From: Pseudomonas sp. Bout1
Lineage (GTDB): Bacteria; Pseudomonadota; Gammaproteobacteria; Pseudomonadales; Pseudomonadaceae
Assembly (NCBI RefSeq): GCF_034314165.1
Contig: NZ_JAVIWK010000001.1
Span: 3,425,001 to 3,489,000, forward strand
Length of the DNA: 64,000 nt
Direction of reading: 5' to 3'
In this document: one piece after another, positions 1 through 8,159 of the stretch
Layout of the letters: every line of letters starts with the position of its first letter
Position numbering within the stretch: the stretch's first letter is position 1
Position numbers and translations under genes: made by a program
Notes under the pieces: generated by a model
The model's input: the letters and a program-made list of their open reading frames with translations, nothing else
Told to the model about the DNA's origin: nothing
Database searches by the model: none

Positions 1-243
1 GAAGCCTGGCTGCGGGTCGAAGTCCGAAGGCGGCAGGATGAACACGCCAGTGGCACCCTTGAACGCCTCGGTGAGGGCGGCTGCGTCGTCCATATGGGCG
101 ATGACCACCTCACAACCCAGCGCGGCCCATTCGGCGCCTTTGTCGGCATCGCGTATCACCGCGCGCACGGGTTGACGATCATTGAGCAGAAACCGCGCCA
201 GGGCGCCGCCAACTTTGCCTGTGATTCCGGTAATGACATACAT
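1..243 (-). CDS. NmrA-like NAD(P)-binding reductase, partial (3' end outside window)
   Basis: The minus-strand frame begins with ATG at 243 and reads MYVITGITGKVGGALARFLL, followed by a second strand/helix segment with VIRDADKGAEWAALGCEVV and a stretch ending in FILPPSDFDPQPG. The TGxTGxVG glycine motif at residues 5-12 is the dinucleotide-binding loop of atypical short-chain dehydrogenases of the NmrA/QOR2 type. Only the first 81 codons are inside the window, so catalytic competence and substrate cannot be judged. It is probably a soluble NAD(P)H-dependent oxidoreductase or redox-sensing NmrA-type protein. It lies just downstream of the Lrp-family gene on the same strand, about 100 bp away. 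Confidence 0.75.
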   Translation of the reverse strand, partial: MYVITGITGKVGGALARFLLNDRQPVRAVIRDADKGAEWAALGCEVVIAHMDDAAALTEAFKGATGVFILPPSDFDPQPGF

Positions 244-339
244 GGTGTTTACGCCTGTGGTTCCAATGTGTGGATCAAGCATAAACAGCGCGCCAGATGG
301 ACAGAATAGCGATCCCGTCACTGCATCAGTGACTCAAAG

Positions 340-783
340 TCACGAGTCGCCCAGCGGCGGCAACCGGCGTTTTACCGGGGTTTTCTTGACGATGGCGGTA
401 TTGGTTTCGGCATACACGTTGAGCCGGTCGAGCAGCGTGTCGAGTTGGTCCATAGTTCGCACATGCAAGCGCGCGATGAAGCAGTCATCGCCGGTCACCT
501 TGTCGCATTCGGTGAACTCGGGGATGGCCTGGATCTGCCGTTCCACTTCCTGCAATTTCCCGGGCAACGGGCGAATACGCACGATGGCCTGCAGCAGATA
601 GCCGAAGTGCCTGGGGTCGATGTCTACCGTGTAGTTTTTCAACACGCCACGTTCCTCAAGGCGCCGCAGTCGCTCGCTGACGCTGGGGGAGGAAAGGCCG
701 GCGATGCCCGCCAAGGCCTTGAGCGAAAGACGGGAGTCATCCATCAGCGCCGCGATCAATTGCTGGTCAATACTGTCGATCAT
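340..783 (-). CDS. Lrp/AsnC family transcriptional regulator
   Basis: The 147-residue protein has the usual length of the family. Residues 1-60 form the AsnC-type winged helix-turn-helix (IDQQLIAALMDDSRLSLKAL, then SSPSVSERLRRLEERGVL), and residues about 65-140 form the RAM effector domain (IVRIRPLPGKLQEV, GDDCFIARLHV). Such proteins sense amino acids or related small molecules. It is divergent from an EamA exporter starting at 914, a common Lrp-exporter arrangement, so it probably controls that exporter in response to the exported compound. A perfect 8-bp inverted repeat at 810-832 lies between the two starts and is the likely operator. The start at 783 is the only good ATG before the HTH. 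Confidence 0.9.
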   Translation of the reverse strand: MIDSIDQQLIAALMDDSRLSLKALAGIAGLSSPSVSERLRRLEERGVLKNYTVDIDPRHFGYLLQAIVRIRPLPGKLQEVERQIQAIPEFTECDKVTGDDCFIARLHVRTMDQLDTLLDRLNVYAETNTAIVKKTPVKRRLPPLGDS

Positions 784-809
784 GCTTGCTCCTGAAGTGA
801 TTGCCTGGG

Positions 810-832
810 TTCGCCTAATAAGAATAGGCGAA
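810..832. promoter_or_regulatory. Inverted repeat, candidate Lrp-family operator
   Basis: The arms TTCGCCTA (810-817) and TAGGCGAA (825-832) are perfectly complementary and separated by 7 bases. The site sits between the divergent Lrp/AsnC gene and the EamA exporter gene, 27 bp upstream of the regulator start. Symmetry and position suggest autoregulation and control of the exporter; binding is inferred. Confidence 0.6.
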
Positions 833-913
833 GTGCAAGTTCCGCCTTGTTTATGATCTGGAGTCGCTGCGCATCAGGTTGCCATAATTGGGCCTCACTT
901 GAGGAGCTCAATC

Positions 914-1813
914 ATGGACAAATCCATCCGTCGCGGGTCTTGGGAAATGGTCGCGGCCATGTTGATATCCGGCACCATCGGCTGGTTTGTGCTGGTGTCT
1001 GGCGTACCGGTTGTCGAGGTAGTGTTCTGGCGTTGCGTGATCGGCGCGGTGACATTGCTGGTGGTGTGCTGGCTGATGGGTTATCTGCATGTCGACCTGT
1101 TGAACTACCCGAAACTCGGCCTGGCGATGCTCAGTGGCGTGGCGATTGTGGGCAATTGGCTGCTGCTGTTTGAGTCTTACTCCAGGGCTTCAATCGCTAT
1201 CAGTACGGCGGTGTATAACGTGCAGCCGTTTATGTTGGTGATGTTGGCGGCAGTGTTTCTTGGCGAAAAAATCACCGTGCAAAAGCTCACCTGGTTGAGC
1301 GTGGCATTTGTCGGGATGCTGGCGATTGTCACCGCCCATGGTGATCTGCAAAACACCGGGGATGACTACCTGGTGGGCGTGGCCTTAGCGCTGGGCGCAG
1401 CCTTTCTGTATGCGATTGCTGCGCTGATCATCAAGCGCTTGAAGGAAGTGCCGCCGCATTTGATGGCGCTGATTCAGGTGACTACAGGCGCCTTGTTGCT
1501 CGCGCCGTTGATGCAGTGGCAGAGCCTGTCGGCATCGATGGACGCGTGGGCGCCATTGCTGACCTTGGGCGTGGTGCATACCGGCGTGATGTACGTGTTG
1601 CTGTATGGGGCGATCCAGAAGTTGCCCACGGCAATCACCGGGGCGCTGTCGTTTATCTACCCCATCGCGGCCATTTTTGTGGACTGGATTGCCTTTGGGC
1701 ATCGCCTGGGCTGGTTGCAATGGCTCGGCGTGGCAGCGATTCTGCTCGCGGCGGCGGGGCTGCAGCGGGGTTGGTGGTGGCGCCCGAAGGCCTTGACCGG
1801 GCATGTTTCATGA
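914..1813 (+). CDS. EamA/DMT-family transporter (probable metabolite exporter)
   Basis: An inner-membrane protein of 299 residues with about ten hydrophobic segments arranged as two EamA repeats (roughly residues 10-135 and 150-285). Visible signatures include FESYSRASIAISTAVYNVQP and, in the second half, LPTAITGALSFIYPIAAIFVDW. DMT/EamA proteins mostly export amino acids or other small metabolites. The frame is open from a TTG at 899, but ATG 914 is preceded by GAGGA (901-905) at good spacing and is preferred. It is divergent from an Lrp/AsnC regulator and probably under its control. The substrate cannot be told from sequence. Confidence 0.88.
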   Translation: MDKSIRRGSWEMVAAMLISGTIGWFVLVSGVPVVEVVFWRCVIGAVTLLVVCWLMGYLHVDLLNYPKLGLAMLSGVAIVGNWLLLFESYSRASIAISTAVYNVQPFMLVMLAAVFLGEKITVQKLTWLSVAFVGMLAIVTAHGDLQNTGDDYLVGVALALGAAFLYAIAALIIKRLKEVPPHLMALIQVTTGALLLAPLMQWQSLSASMDAWAPLLTLGVVHTGVMYVLLYGAIQKLPTAITGALSFIYPIAAIFVDWIAFGHRLGWLQWLGVAAILLAAAGLQRGWWWRPKALTGHVS

Positions 1814-1876
1814 AGCAGTGATAGCACCTTGGTTACTATCTTGCGCTGTATATCTACCTTTACAGCGGAACCGCTC

Positions 1877-2794
1877 ATGTTAAAGAAAACCCGTACCTGG
1901 CTGCTGAGTGGCCTGTTGCTGTCCACGGCACTGTCGGCCCACGCCGAAAGCGCCATTCATGTGACCTACGCCGGCTCCATGGGCGTGGTGATGGACAAGG
2001 CCCTGGGCCCGGCCTTCGCCGAACGTGAACACCTGACGTACCAGGGGCAGGGCGAGGGCGCCTACGGGATGGCGCGGTTGCTGGCGTCGAAGAAGGTGGT
2101 GGCTGACGTGTTCGTCTCCATCACCCCTGGGCCTATCGAAGTGCTGCAAAAAGCCGGGTTGGTCGGGCAGGCGGTGCCGGTGGCCAGCACCCGGATGGTC
2201 ATCGCCTATAACCCCAGGAGCGCGTTTGCGCCGGCGCTGCAAGCGAGCAAGAGCGCCAACTCGCCGGCCTGGTGGAAAGTGCTGCAAAGCCCGGGCCTGC
2301 GCTTTGGCCGCACCGATGCGGCCACTGACCCGCAAGGGCAGAACATCATTTTTACAGTGCAACTGGCCGAGAAGTATTACCAGCAACCGGGCCTGGCCCG
2401 GCAGATACTGGGCGAGCTGCAAAACCCGCAGCAGGTGTTTGGCGAAGGCGGCCTGTTGACCCGCCTGCAAGCCGGTCAGTTAGACGCGGCTTCCGGTTAC
2501 GAGAGCGCGACGATCTCTGCCAAGCTGCCGTATATCGCGCTGCCCGACGAGATCAACCTGAGTAACCCGGCCTTCACCAAAGACTGGTACGACACGGTCA
2601 GCCTGCAACTGCCGGACAAGAACGGCCAGATGCAAACCCTCAAGCCGCAGCCGTTGGTGTTCTACGCCGCCGTACTGAAAAACGCACCCAACCCGCAAAA
2701 AGCCCAGGCGTTCGTGAGTTACCTGCAATCGCCTGAAGGCCAGAAGCTGTTTGCGGCCAACGGCTACGGCCAGCCAAAGGGCGGAGCGCTTTGA
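1877..2794 (+). CDS. Periplasmic binding protein of a molybdate/tungstate-type ABC transporter
   Basis: The 305-residue protein starts with a Sec signal peptide (MLKKTRTWLLSGLLLSTALS, cleavage near AHA-ES). The mature protein begins IHVTYAGSMGVVMDKALGPAF, resembling the AGS motif of WtpA/ModA-type oxyanion receptors, and continues with type-II binding-protein features such as STRMVIAYNPRS and GRTDAATDPQG. It should deliver an oxyanion, perhaps tungstate or molybdate, to the permease encoded next. ATG 1877 is chosen over upstream codons because it immediately precedes the signal peptide. The stop overlaps the permease gene region, indicating coupled expression. No ATPase gene follows. Confidence 0.82.
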   Translation: MLKKTRTWLLSGLLLSTALSAHAESAIHVTYAGSMGVVMDKALGPAFAEREHLTYQGQGEGAYGMARLLASKKVVADVFVSITPGPIEVLQKAGLVGQAVPVASTRMVIAYNPRSAFAPALQASKSANSPAWWKVLQSPGLRFGRTDAATDPQGQNIIFTVQLAEKYYQQPGLARQILGELQNPQQVFGEGGLLTRLQAGQLDAASGYESATISAKLPYIALPDEINLSNPAFTKDWYDTVSLQLPDKNGQMQTLKPQPLVFYAAVLKNAPNPQKAQAFVSYLQSPEGQKLFAANGYGQPKGGAL

Positions 2795-2795
2795 T

Positions 2796-3578
2796 GTGCT
2801 GAAGGGCTCGCCCGCATTGTGGATGAGCGTGCCGGCGGCGGTGCTGCTGATCATTCCGTTTGTGGCGCTGGCCGGGGCGACGTCTTGGGGGCAGTTGCAA
2901 CTGGCCTATGGTGACGGGTCGGCAGTGGGCGTGTCGTTGGGGTTGAGCAGTGTCTCGACGCTGTTGATTGTGCTGCTGGGCACGCCATTGGCCTTGTGGC
3001 TGGCCCGCACGGCATCACCCTTGCGCAGCGGGGTCGAGGCGCTATTGCTGGTTTCCCTGCTGACGCCGCCGCTGGCCATGGGCATTTTGCTGGTCACCGC
3101 CTATGGCCCCTATGCCACCTTGGGCGAAGCATTGGGGCGCCTGGGCATTTCCCTGAGCAACAACCTGCCGGCGTTTATCCTGGCGCAGCTCTACGGTGGC
3201 CTGGCCTATTACATCCTCTGTGCACGCACGGCGTTCGAGGCGGTGCCGCGTTCCCTGGAAGAAGCCGCCAAAGGACTGGGTTGTTCGCCGGTCGAGGTCT
3301 TTTTGCGGGTGACCTTGCCTGTCACCCGCAGGGCCCTGGCCAACGCCTTGGCGATTGTCTGGGTACGGGTAATTGGCGAGTTCGGGATCGTGATGGTGTT
3401 TGCGTATTTTCCGCAGGGCATTCCGGTCAAGCTGTACGTCAACCTGCAGAACGAAGGCGTAGACAGTGTCTACGCCTTGTTGTGGTTGCTGCTGCTGGTG
3501 ACCTTGCCGTTTCCGCTGTGGTGCCTGCGGGTACGCAGCCGCGAGGGGATCAGTGCGGTGCGCGCGGGATGGTCTTGA
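2796..3578 (+). CDS. ABC transporter permease, molybdate/tungstate (ModB/WtpB) type
   Basis: An inner-membrane protein of about 260 residues with six predicted helices and the BPD_transp_1 EAA loop EEAAKGLGCSPVEVFLRVTLP, followed by IGEFGIVMVFAYFPQGIP, typical of the ModB/WtpB/CysT group. It pairs with the binding protein ending at 2794. GTG 2796 has a GGAG (2783-2786) nine bases upstream; the frame is also open from TTG 2751, inside the preceding gene. The usual ATPase is missing: the next gene is convergent and its coding sequence overlaps this one by 29 bp. The transporter would need an ATPase encoded elsewhere. Confidence 0.82.
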   Translation: MLKGSPALWMSVPAAVLLIIPFVALAGATSWGQLQLAYGDGSAVGVSLGLSSVSTLLIVLLGTPLALWLARTASPLRSGVEALLLVSLLTPPLAMGILLVTAYGPYATLGEALGRLGISLSNNLPAFILAQLYGGLAYYILCARTAFEAVPRSLEEAAKGLGCSPVEVFLRVTLPVTRRALANALAIVWVRVIGEFGIVMVFAYFPQGIPVKLYVNLQNEGVDSVYALLWLLLLVTLPFPLWCLRVRSREGISAVRAGWS

Positions 3579-5538
3579 GCAGGTCGTCCGGGCTGATGTA
3601 ACCCACCACGCTGCCGGGTTGCGGCAGGCCGAGGATGTGGCCCTTGATCTTGCCGATCACGTGCATCTCACACGGCTTGCAGTCGAACTTCAGGGTCAGT
3701 ACTTCATCGCCGTGGATCAACTGCATCGGCGCCACCTTGGTCTTCACCCCCGTCACACCCTTGGCCTGTTTGGGGCACAGGTTGAACGAGAAGCGCAGGC
3801 AGTGCTTGGTGATCATCACCGGCACTTCGCCAGTTTCTTCGTGGGCTTCGTACGCCGCGTCGATCAGTTGCACGCCGTGACGGTGATAGAAGTCGCGGGC
3901 CTTCTGGTTGTAGACGTTGGCCAGGAACGACAGGTGTGATTCCGGGTACACCGGCGCCGGAGTGGTTTCTGCCTTGCGGCCGCCCCGTGGATGAGCCTGG
4001 ATACGCGCCTCGGTCAGTGCCTCGATCACCTCGCGGCGCAAGGCCTTGAGCTGCGAGTTCGGAATGAACAACGCCTGCGGTGCATCCAGCTCGATCGCCG
4101 TAGCGTGGTATTGGGTGGTGCCCAGTTGGCCCAGCAGGTCGCGCAGGGTTTCCAGCGCCTGTTCCGGCTTGTTGGCGACGCCAAACGGGCCGGGCAGGGC
4201 CACACTGGCGCTGATGCCTTCCTCGCTGGTGACGGTCAGGTCCAGGCGATCTTCCTGCAGGCGGGCCACCCACGACACACCAATACGGCGCTCGGCGGAG
4301 GTTTTGAGCAACGCCTGCTGCCAGTTATGGTCCAGGTTACGGTTCAACGGATGGTTCGGGCGCAGTTGGTGCAGGCCGGCCGGCATCTCGTTCGGCTCGA
4401 CGCGGTAGCGGTAGCGCTTCTCGCCGTCTTCTTCGAACTCGCCTTTTGGCTCGGCAATGTTGGCGCGAAAACCCACCACTTCACGCTTGATCAGCACATT
4501 GAGGCCGTCGCCGTTGGACAGCGGCTCATGGGTAACCACTTGCAAGTCACGCTTGCCGGCTTTTTCCACCACACCCACCGGCAGGCCGGTAAAGGTCGGG
4601 GTGTCGAAGGCGCCGATGTCGACCTTGCGGTCGGTGACGAAGTAGTCGGTGCTGCCACGGTGGAAGGTCTTTTCCGGGTCCGGCAGGAAGAAATGCGCGG
4701 TGCGGCCGCTGGACGCGCGGGCCAGGTCGGGACGGTCTTCCAGAATCTCGTCCAGGCGCTGGCGGTAATAGGCCGTGATGTTTTTCACATAACCCATGTC
4801 CTTGTAGCGGCCTTCGATCTTGAACGAGCGCACGCCGGCATCCACCAGCGCGCGCAGGTTGGCGCTCTGGTTGTTGTCTTTCATCGACAACAGGTGCTTT
4901 TCAAAGGCAACCACACGGCCCTGGTCATCTTTCAAGGTGTAGGGCAGGCGGCAGGCCTGGGAGCAATCGCCACGGTTGGCGCTGCGGCCATTCTGGGCGT
5001 GGGAGATATTGCACTGGCCGGAGAAGGCCACGCACAACGCGCCATGGATGAAAAACTCGATGGCAGCATCGGTCTCGTCGGCAATCGCACGGATCTCTTG
5101 CAGGTTCAGCTCACGGGCCAATACCAACTGCGAGAACCCGGCCTGGTCGAGGAACTTGGCCCGGCCCAGGGTGCGGATGTCGGTCTGGGTGCTGGCGTGC
5201 AGTTCGATGGGCGGAATATCCAGCTCCATCACGCCCAAGTCCTGGACGATCAGCGCGTCGACACCGGCATCGTAAAGCTGGTGAATCAGCTTGCGCGCCG
5301 GCTCCAGTTCGTTGTCGTGCAGGATCGTGTTGAGGGTGGTGAAGACCCGTGCGTGGTAGCGCCGGGCGAACTCCACCAACTGCGCGATATCGCTCACCTC
5401 GTTGCAGGCGTTATGACGCGCACCGAAACTCGGGCCGCCGATGTACACGGCGTCGGCGCCATGCAGGATGGCCTCGCGGGCGATGGCGACATCGCGTGCA
5501 GGGCTGAGCAATTCCAGGTGATGCTTGGGCAAGGACAT
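3550..5538 (-). CDS. rlhA: 23S rRNA 5-hydroxycytidine C2501 synthase (U32 family)
   Basis: The 662-residue protein belongs to the peptidase U32 family and matches RlhA (formerly YdcP), which hydroxylates C2501 of 23S rRNA. It opens with LELLSPARDVAIAREAI, has GADAVYIGGPSFGARHN, and carries the U32 signature region EFFIHGALCVAFSGQC at about residues 170-185, followed by further cysteines (GDCSQACRLP) likely to bind an Fe-S cluster. A C-terminal segment with SFNLCPKQAKGV and KFDCKPCEMH adds more cysteines. Length is close to the E. coli protein (about 650). ATG 5538 is chosen because upstream in-frame codons run into the REP doublet. Its 3' end overlaps the permease gene on the other strand. 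Confidence 0.92.
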   Translation of the reverse strand: MSLPKHHLELLSPARDVAIAREAILHGADAVYIGGPSFGARHNACNEVSDIAQLVEFARRYHARVFTTLNTILHDNELEPARKLIHQLYDAGVDALIVQDLGVMELDIPPIELHASTQTDIRTLGRAKFLDQAGFSQLVLARELNLQEIRAIADETDAAIEFFIHGALCVAFSGQCNISHAQNGRSANRGDCSQACRLPYTLKDDQGRVVAFEKHLLSMKDNNQSANLRALVDAGVRSFKIEGRYKDMGYVKNITAYYRQRLDEILEDRPDLARASSGRTAHFFLPDPEKTFHRGSTDYFVTDRKVDIGAFDTPTFTGLPVGVVEKAGKRDLQVVTHEPLSNGDGLNVLIKREVVGFRANIAEPKGEFEEDGEKRYRYRVEPNEMPAGLHQLRPNHPLNRNLDHNWQQALLKTSAERRIGVSWVARLQEDRLDLTVTSEEGISASVALPGPFGVANKPEQALETLRDLLGQLGTTQYHATAIELDAPQALFIPNSQLKALRREVIEALTEARIQAHPRGGRKAETTPAPVYPESHLSFLANVYNQKARDFYHRHGVQLIDAAYEAHEETGEVPVMITKHCLRFSFNLCPKQAKGVTGVKTKVAPMQLIHGDEVLTLKFDCKPCEMHVIGKIKGHILGLPQPGSVVGYISPDDLLKTIPRAPH

Positions 5539-5637
5539 AGTTTTTTTAGTCAGGCTTGTCACGGAGGCGAGCATTGTAGCTGCGAAATGTCCTATCGACA
5601 TCTCCCCAGCCCTGGAATGCACTCTCCTGTGGGAGCC

Positions 5638-5725
5638 GGGCTTGCCCGCGATGCAGGCGCCGCGGTGTATCAGTGAAACCGAAGCGACCCCATCGCAGCC
5701 TCGGCGGGGCTTCACAGCTTCCACA
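5638..5725. repeat. REP doublet (REPIN-like) of P. fluorescens type
   Basis: The segment opens with TGTGGGAGCCGGGCTTGCCC and closes with an inverted partner ending GGCTTCACAGCTTCCACA. The outer 5' TGTGGGAG and 3' CTTCCACA are inverted relatives, each followed by a GC-rich hairpin. This layout is that of the extragenic REP doublets common in P. fluorescens genomes. It is non-coding and lies between rlhA and the ridA-like gene, upstream of rlhA. Confidence 0.75.
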
Positions 5726-5759
5726 TTTGATCATCGCGGGCCGATATAGAGCGTTCGGC

Positions 5760-6140
5760 TCAGGCCTTGGCAGCCATCGCGGTGACTTCAACGCGCATGC
5801 CTGCAACCGCCAGGGCTGCCACGCCAACTGCCGCACGTACTGGCCAGGGCTTGGCGAAATAGCGTTTGTAGACTTCGTTGAATGCGGCGCGATCGGCCAT
5901 GTCTGTCAGGTAAATGGTCAGGTGCATCACCCGGTCAATCGAGCTGCCGGCGCGTTCCAGGGCAACTTTCAGGGCTTGCAGGGTGCACTCGCTTTGCAGC
6001 GTGATGTCGCCCAGTTCCAGGCTGCCATCGGCGCGGGTAGGGATTTGCGTGGAGACGAGGATGCCGTTGAAGCCGATGACGTCGCTGGAGATAGAGTCCG
6101 GGTCGAGGTCGGGGGTGAAGGCGAGGTCGTGGTTGGCCAT
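5760..6140 (-). CDS. RidA family protein (reactive enamine/imine deaminase-like)
   Basis: The 126-residue protein has the standard RidA (YjgF/YER057c) length and ends with the characteristic WPVRAAVGVAALAVAGMRVEV, in which the arginine of the P-x-R motif contacts the substrate carboxylate in RidA proteins. It also has the FNGILVSTQIPTRADGSL strand pair and the VMHLTIYLTD helix. RidA proteins are cytosolic trimers that hydrolyse enamine/imine intermediates of PLP enzymes; some subfamilies lack the activity. ATG 6140 (MANHDLAFTPD) is preferred over an in-frame ATG at 6155. It is followed by the REP doublet; no clear operon partner. Confidence 0.85.
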   Translation of the reverse strand: MANHDLAFTPDLDPDSISSDVIGFNGILVSTQIPTRADGSLELGDITLQSECTLQALKVALERAGSSIDRVMHLTIYLTDMADRAAFNEVYKRYFAKPWPVRAAVGVAALAVAGMRVEVTAMAAKA

Positions 6141-6189
6141 GGGAGTCTCATGCAAGGAGGACGAAAGAAGGCTGCTATCGTCCCCGAAA

Positions 6190-6218
6190 AAAAGGCCTGG
6201 GGCAAACCCAGGCCTTTT
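6190..6218 (-). terminator. Intrinsic terminator downstream of the OprD-family gene
   Basis: The arms AAAAGGCCTGGG (6190-6201) and CCCAGGCCTTTT (6207-6218) form a perfect 12-bp stem with a 5-base loop. On the minus strand the stem is followed by a T-rich run (complement of the A-run 6187-6193). It directly follows the stop of the minus-strand porin gene at 6224. Confidence 0.85.
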
Positions 6219-6223
6219 CAGCT

Positions 6224-7546
6224 TTACAGCAACGTAAACGGATAATCCACGGTCAGGCGCAACTCACTCAGGTCACCTTCACCCTGATCGGCGTTGGCCA
6301 CGTGGAACGCCTGGCGCAAGCGGAACGACAGGTTCTTCGCCGGCCCTCCCTGCACGACATACTTGGCCTCCAGGTCCGTCTCGTGGTGCTTGCCATCCGC
6401 ACCGTAATGGTCGAGGTACGCGCTGTTGGCCGGTGTGTGCGTGCCGTTGATATCCGAACCATCGATGTAGCGGGTCATGAAACTCAGCCCCGGCATGCCA
6501 TAGTTCGCCATGTTCAGGTCGTAACGAATCCCCCACGATTGCTCGCCCGGCCCGTTGAAGTCAGACCATTGCACCGAGTTGGCCAGCAAGATCGAGTCGC
6601 CACCTTCGCCTGCGCCGTTGTTGCCGGTGCCCACGTAGTCGAATGGTGTGTCCCCGTGCACTTTCTGGAACGACAGCGTCAGCGTGTGCGCCGCCAGGAA
6701 GGAGTACGCCGCCGCGACCGAGTAGGTGGTGTTGTTGATCGCACCGGCCTTGGCGCTGCCGGTATCGAGGGTGCGGTACAGGTTGCCGTCAAAGGCCAGT
6801 GATTGGTCGCGGCCCAGCGGCAACACGTAGTTGAGGTTGGTGTAGTACTGGCGCCAGATGTCGGCCAACTCGCCGCCGTACAACGTGGCGCTCAGGCCAG
6901 GGGTGAACGTGTACTTGCCACCGACGAAACTCGCGCTGGAGGCGGGCACGTTGGCGTACGTTGCATAGATTTCGTGGTCATGGTCGGCGGTCATGCCGCT
7001 GTTGGTGCTGGTGAAGTGACCGGCTTCCAGGTCCAGGTTGGCGATTTCACTGCTGGTCAGGTCAAAACCGGTGGCGGTCTGTGGCAGCAAGCGGGTGCCG
7101 CCGGTAGCAAACACCGGGGCGGTGGGTTGCATGTCGCCGTATTTGAGCTCGGTCTTGGAGACCCGGATCTTCACGTCTGCGCCGACCGAGCCGTAGCTGT
7201 TCTCGGGGTCACCATGGCGATCTGTCGGCAGGTTGCCGGTGCCCGCGTATTGGCTTTGGGCATCGAGTTTAAGCCCGCCATAGGCGTACGCATCCACACC
7301 AAAGCCAAGGGTGCCCTGGGTAAATCCCGAGGCGTAATTGGCCATGACTCCCTGAGTCCAGTCACGGTTGTCAGCCTTGCCGTTTTCCCGGTTGCGGTTC
7401 AAGTAAAAGTTACGCAACAACCCCGTTACACTGCTGCCGTCGATAAAGCCCTTGGCGTCTGCCTGATCCGTTACTGAGTCTGCCAACGCCACTTGGCTCA
7501 GGCTGGTAGATACCACCAGCGCTAATAGGCTCCACTGTTTAACCAT
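6224..7546 (-). CDS. OprD family outer-membrane porin
   Basis: A 440-residue protein with a signal peptide (MVKQWSLLALVVSTSLSQVA, cleavage near ALA-DS). Next comes the OprD N-terminal pattern: AKGFIDGSSVTGLLRNFYLNRN, then RDWTQGVMANYASGFTQGTLGFGVDAYAY. The chain is typical of an 18-strand barrel and ends with the aromatic strand LRLTVDYPFTLL, as outer-membrane proteins do. OprD-family porins take up basic amino acids or small carboxylates; the specificity here is not readable. ATG 7546 has GGGAAAG upstream on the minus strand; an earlier in-frame codon at 7579 would only lengthen the leader. A strong terminator follows. Confidence 0.92.
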   Translation of the reverse strand: MVKQWSLLALVVSTSLSQVALADSVTDQADAKGFIDGSSVTGLLRNFYLNRNRENGKADNRDWTQGVMANYASGFTQGTLGFGVDAYAYGGLKLDAQSQYAGTGNLPTDRHGDPENSYGSVGADVKIRVSKTELKYGDMQPTAPVFATGGTRLLPQTATGFDLTSSEIANLDLEAGHFTSTNSGMTADHDHEIYATYANVPASSASFVGGKYTFTPGLSATLYGGELADIWRQYYTNLNYVLPLGRDQSLAFDGNLYRTLDTGSAKAGAINNTTYSVAAAYSFLAAHTLTLSFQKVHGDTPFDYVGTGNNGAGEGGDSILLANSVQWSDFNGPGEQSWGIRYDLNMANYGMPGLSFMTRYIDGSDINGTHTPANSAYLDHYGADGKHHETDLEAKYVVQGGPAKNLSFRLRQAFHVANADQGEGDLSELRLTVDYPFTLL

Positions 7547-7868
7547 GGTTGTTACTTTCCCGAATTGATGAATCGCCACGCGTTACGTGCGCAGGTGCAC
7601 GCCGTTGTTTTTATGGCGGATATAACGGTTGGGCAGGGATTGTTAAGGCTGGCGATGACGCCGGGCTCGCGTGTTGTTTTTTTGCCGGGAACCAGACAGG
7701 CTGGTGGTTCTGGCTTTTGTGCGATGGGCGATTTTTAACCGGCTCGCAACAAAGGACCAGTGAAGGGATGGTTAAACTCGATTAATTAATATTCACTTTT
7801 TTTAACGGCGCGCTGGTGTAGCGTTAATGCTGTCTTAGCCGCTCTGCTTCGACAAAACCTTTGGTTTG

Positions 7869-7896
7869 CCGCCGCAGTTTCTGCGGCGGATTTTTT
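7869..7896 (+). terminator. Orphan intrinsic terminator (possible end of a small RNA)
   Basis: The arms CCGCCGCAG (7869-7877) and CTGCGGCGG (7881-7889) form a 9-bp perfect stem with a TTT loop, followed by A and six Ts (7891-7896). No plus-strand coding sequence lies upstream for hundreds of bases. A transcript of roughly 50-120 nt ending here would be an sRNA; a second small hairpin (AAACC-TTT-GGTTT) lies just upstream. Confidence 0.6.
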
Positions 7897-8054
7897 AAAT
7901 ATTGAATGTAGGTTTATTTAGTATTTATTTACACAGCGATTAACCAGCAACTTCTGGAACTCATTGATCTGCCTGTAACGGTCAAACACCAGGGTGTTTT
8001 GTATTTGTGCGTGAGGGGCCACGGCTCGGTCACTCCTGCGCGCCATCCCAACGT

Positions 8055-8071
8055 TTTAACATTTTCTTAAA
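8055..8071 (+). promoter_or_regulatory. PmrA/QseB-box-like direct repeat before the two-component operon
   Basis: The sequence TTTAAC-ATTTT-CTTAAA matches the YTTAAT-N5-YTTAAK pattern of PmrA-type response regulators at all but one position of the core. It lies about 90 bp upstream of the response-regulator start, suggesting autoregulation. A better copy of the same pattern precedes the mipA-like gene at 12224-12240. Confidence 0.5.
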
Positions 8072-8159
8072 AACATTTGTCTATGGTCCTGGCCTTTGCT
8101 CATCATCCGGTATTTGCGGATTGTGTTGCCCCATCCCAAGCAGCACACGAGGGCCTGCT

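Larger units (their letters stand above)
7547..8159. other. Long intergenic region with a plus-strand terminator and possible sRNA
   Basis: About 610 bp separate the porin start from the response-regulator start. No convincing protein gene is seen. The region is AT-rich around 7775-7805 and holds an intrinsic terminator on the plus strand at 7869-7896 with no gene to terminate, a direct repeat TTTATTTA at 7913-7920 and 7924-7931 (period 11), and a PmrA-box-like element at 8055-8071 before the two-component operon. Confidence 0.6.

Noticed and set aside
3991..5676. 561-residue plus-strand open frame inside rlhA
   Set aside because: It is antisense to a clear U32-family gene and its translation shows no domain; long antisense frames are common in GC-rich DNA.
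7549..7785. 78-residue plus-strand open frame in the intergenic region
   Set aside because: No ribosome binding site and composition unlike a protein; it lies across the porin promoter.
7795..7802. T-run as a terminator
   Set aside because: No stem of useful length precedes it.
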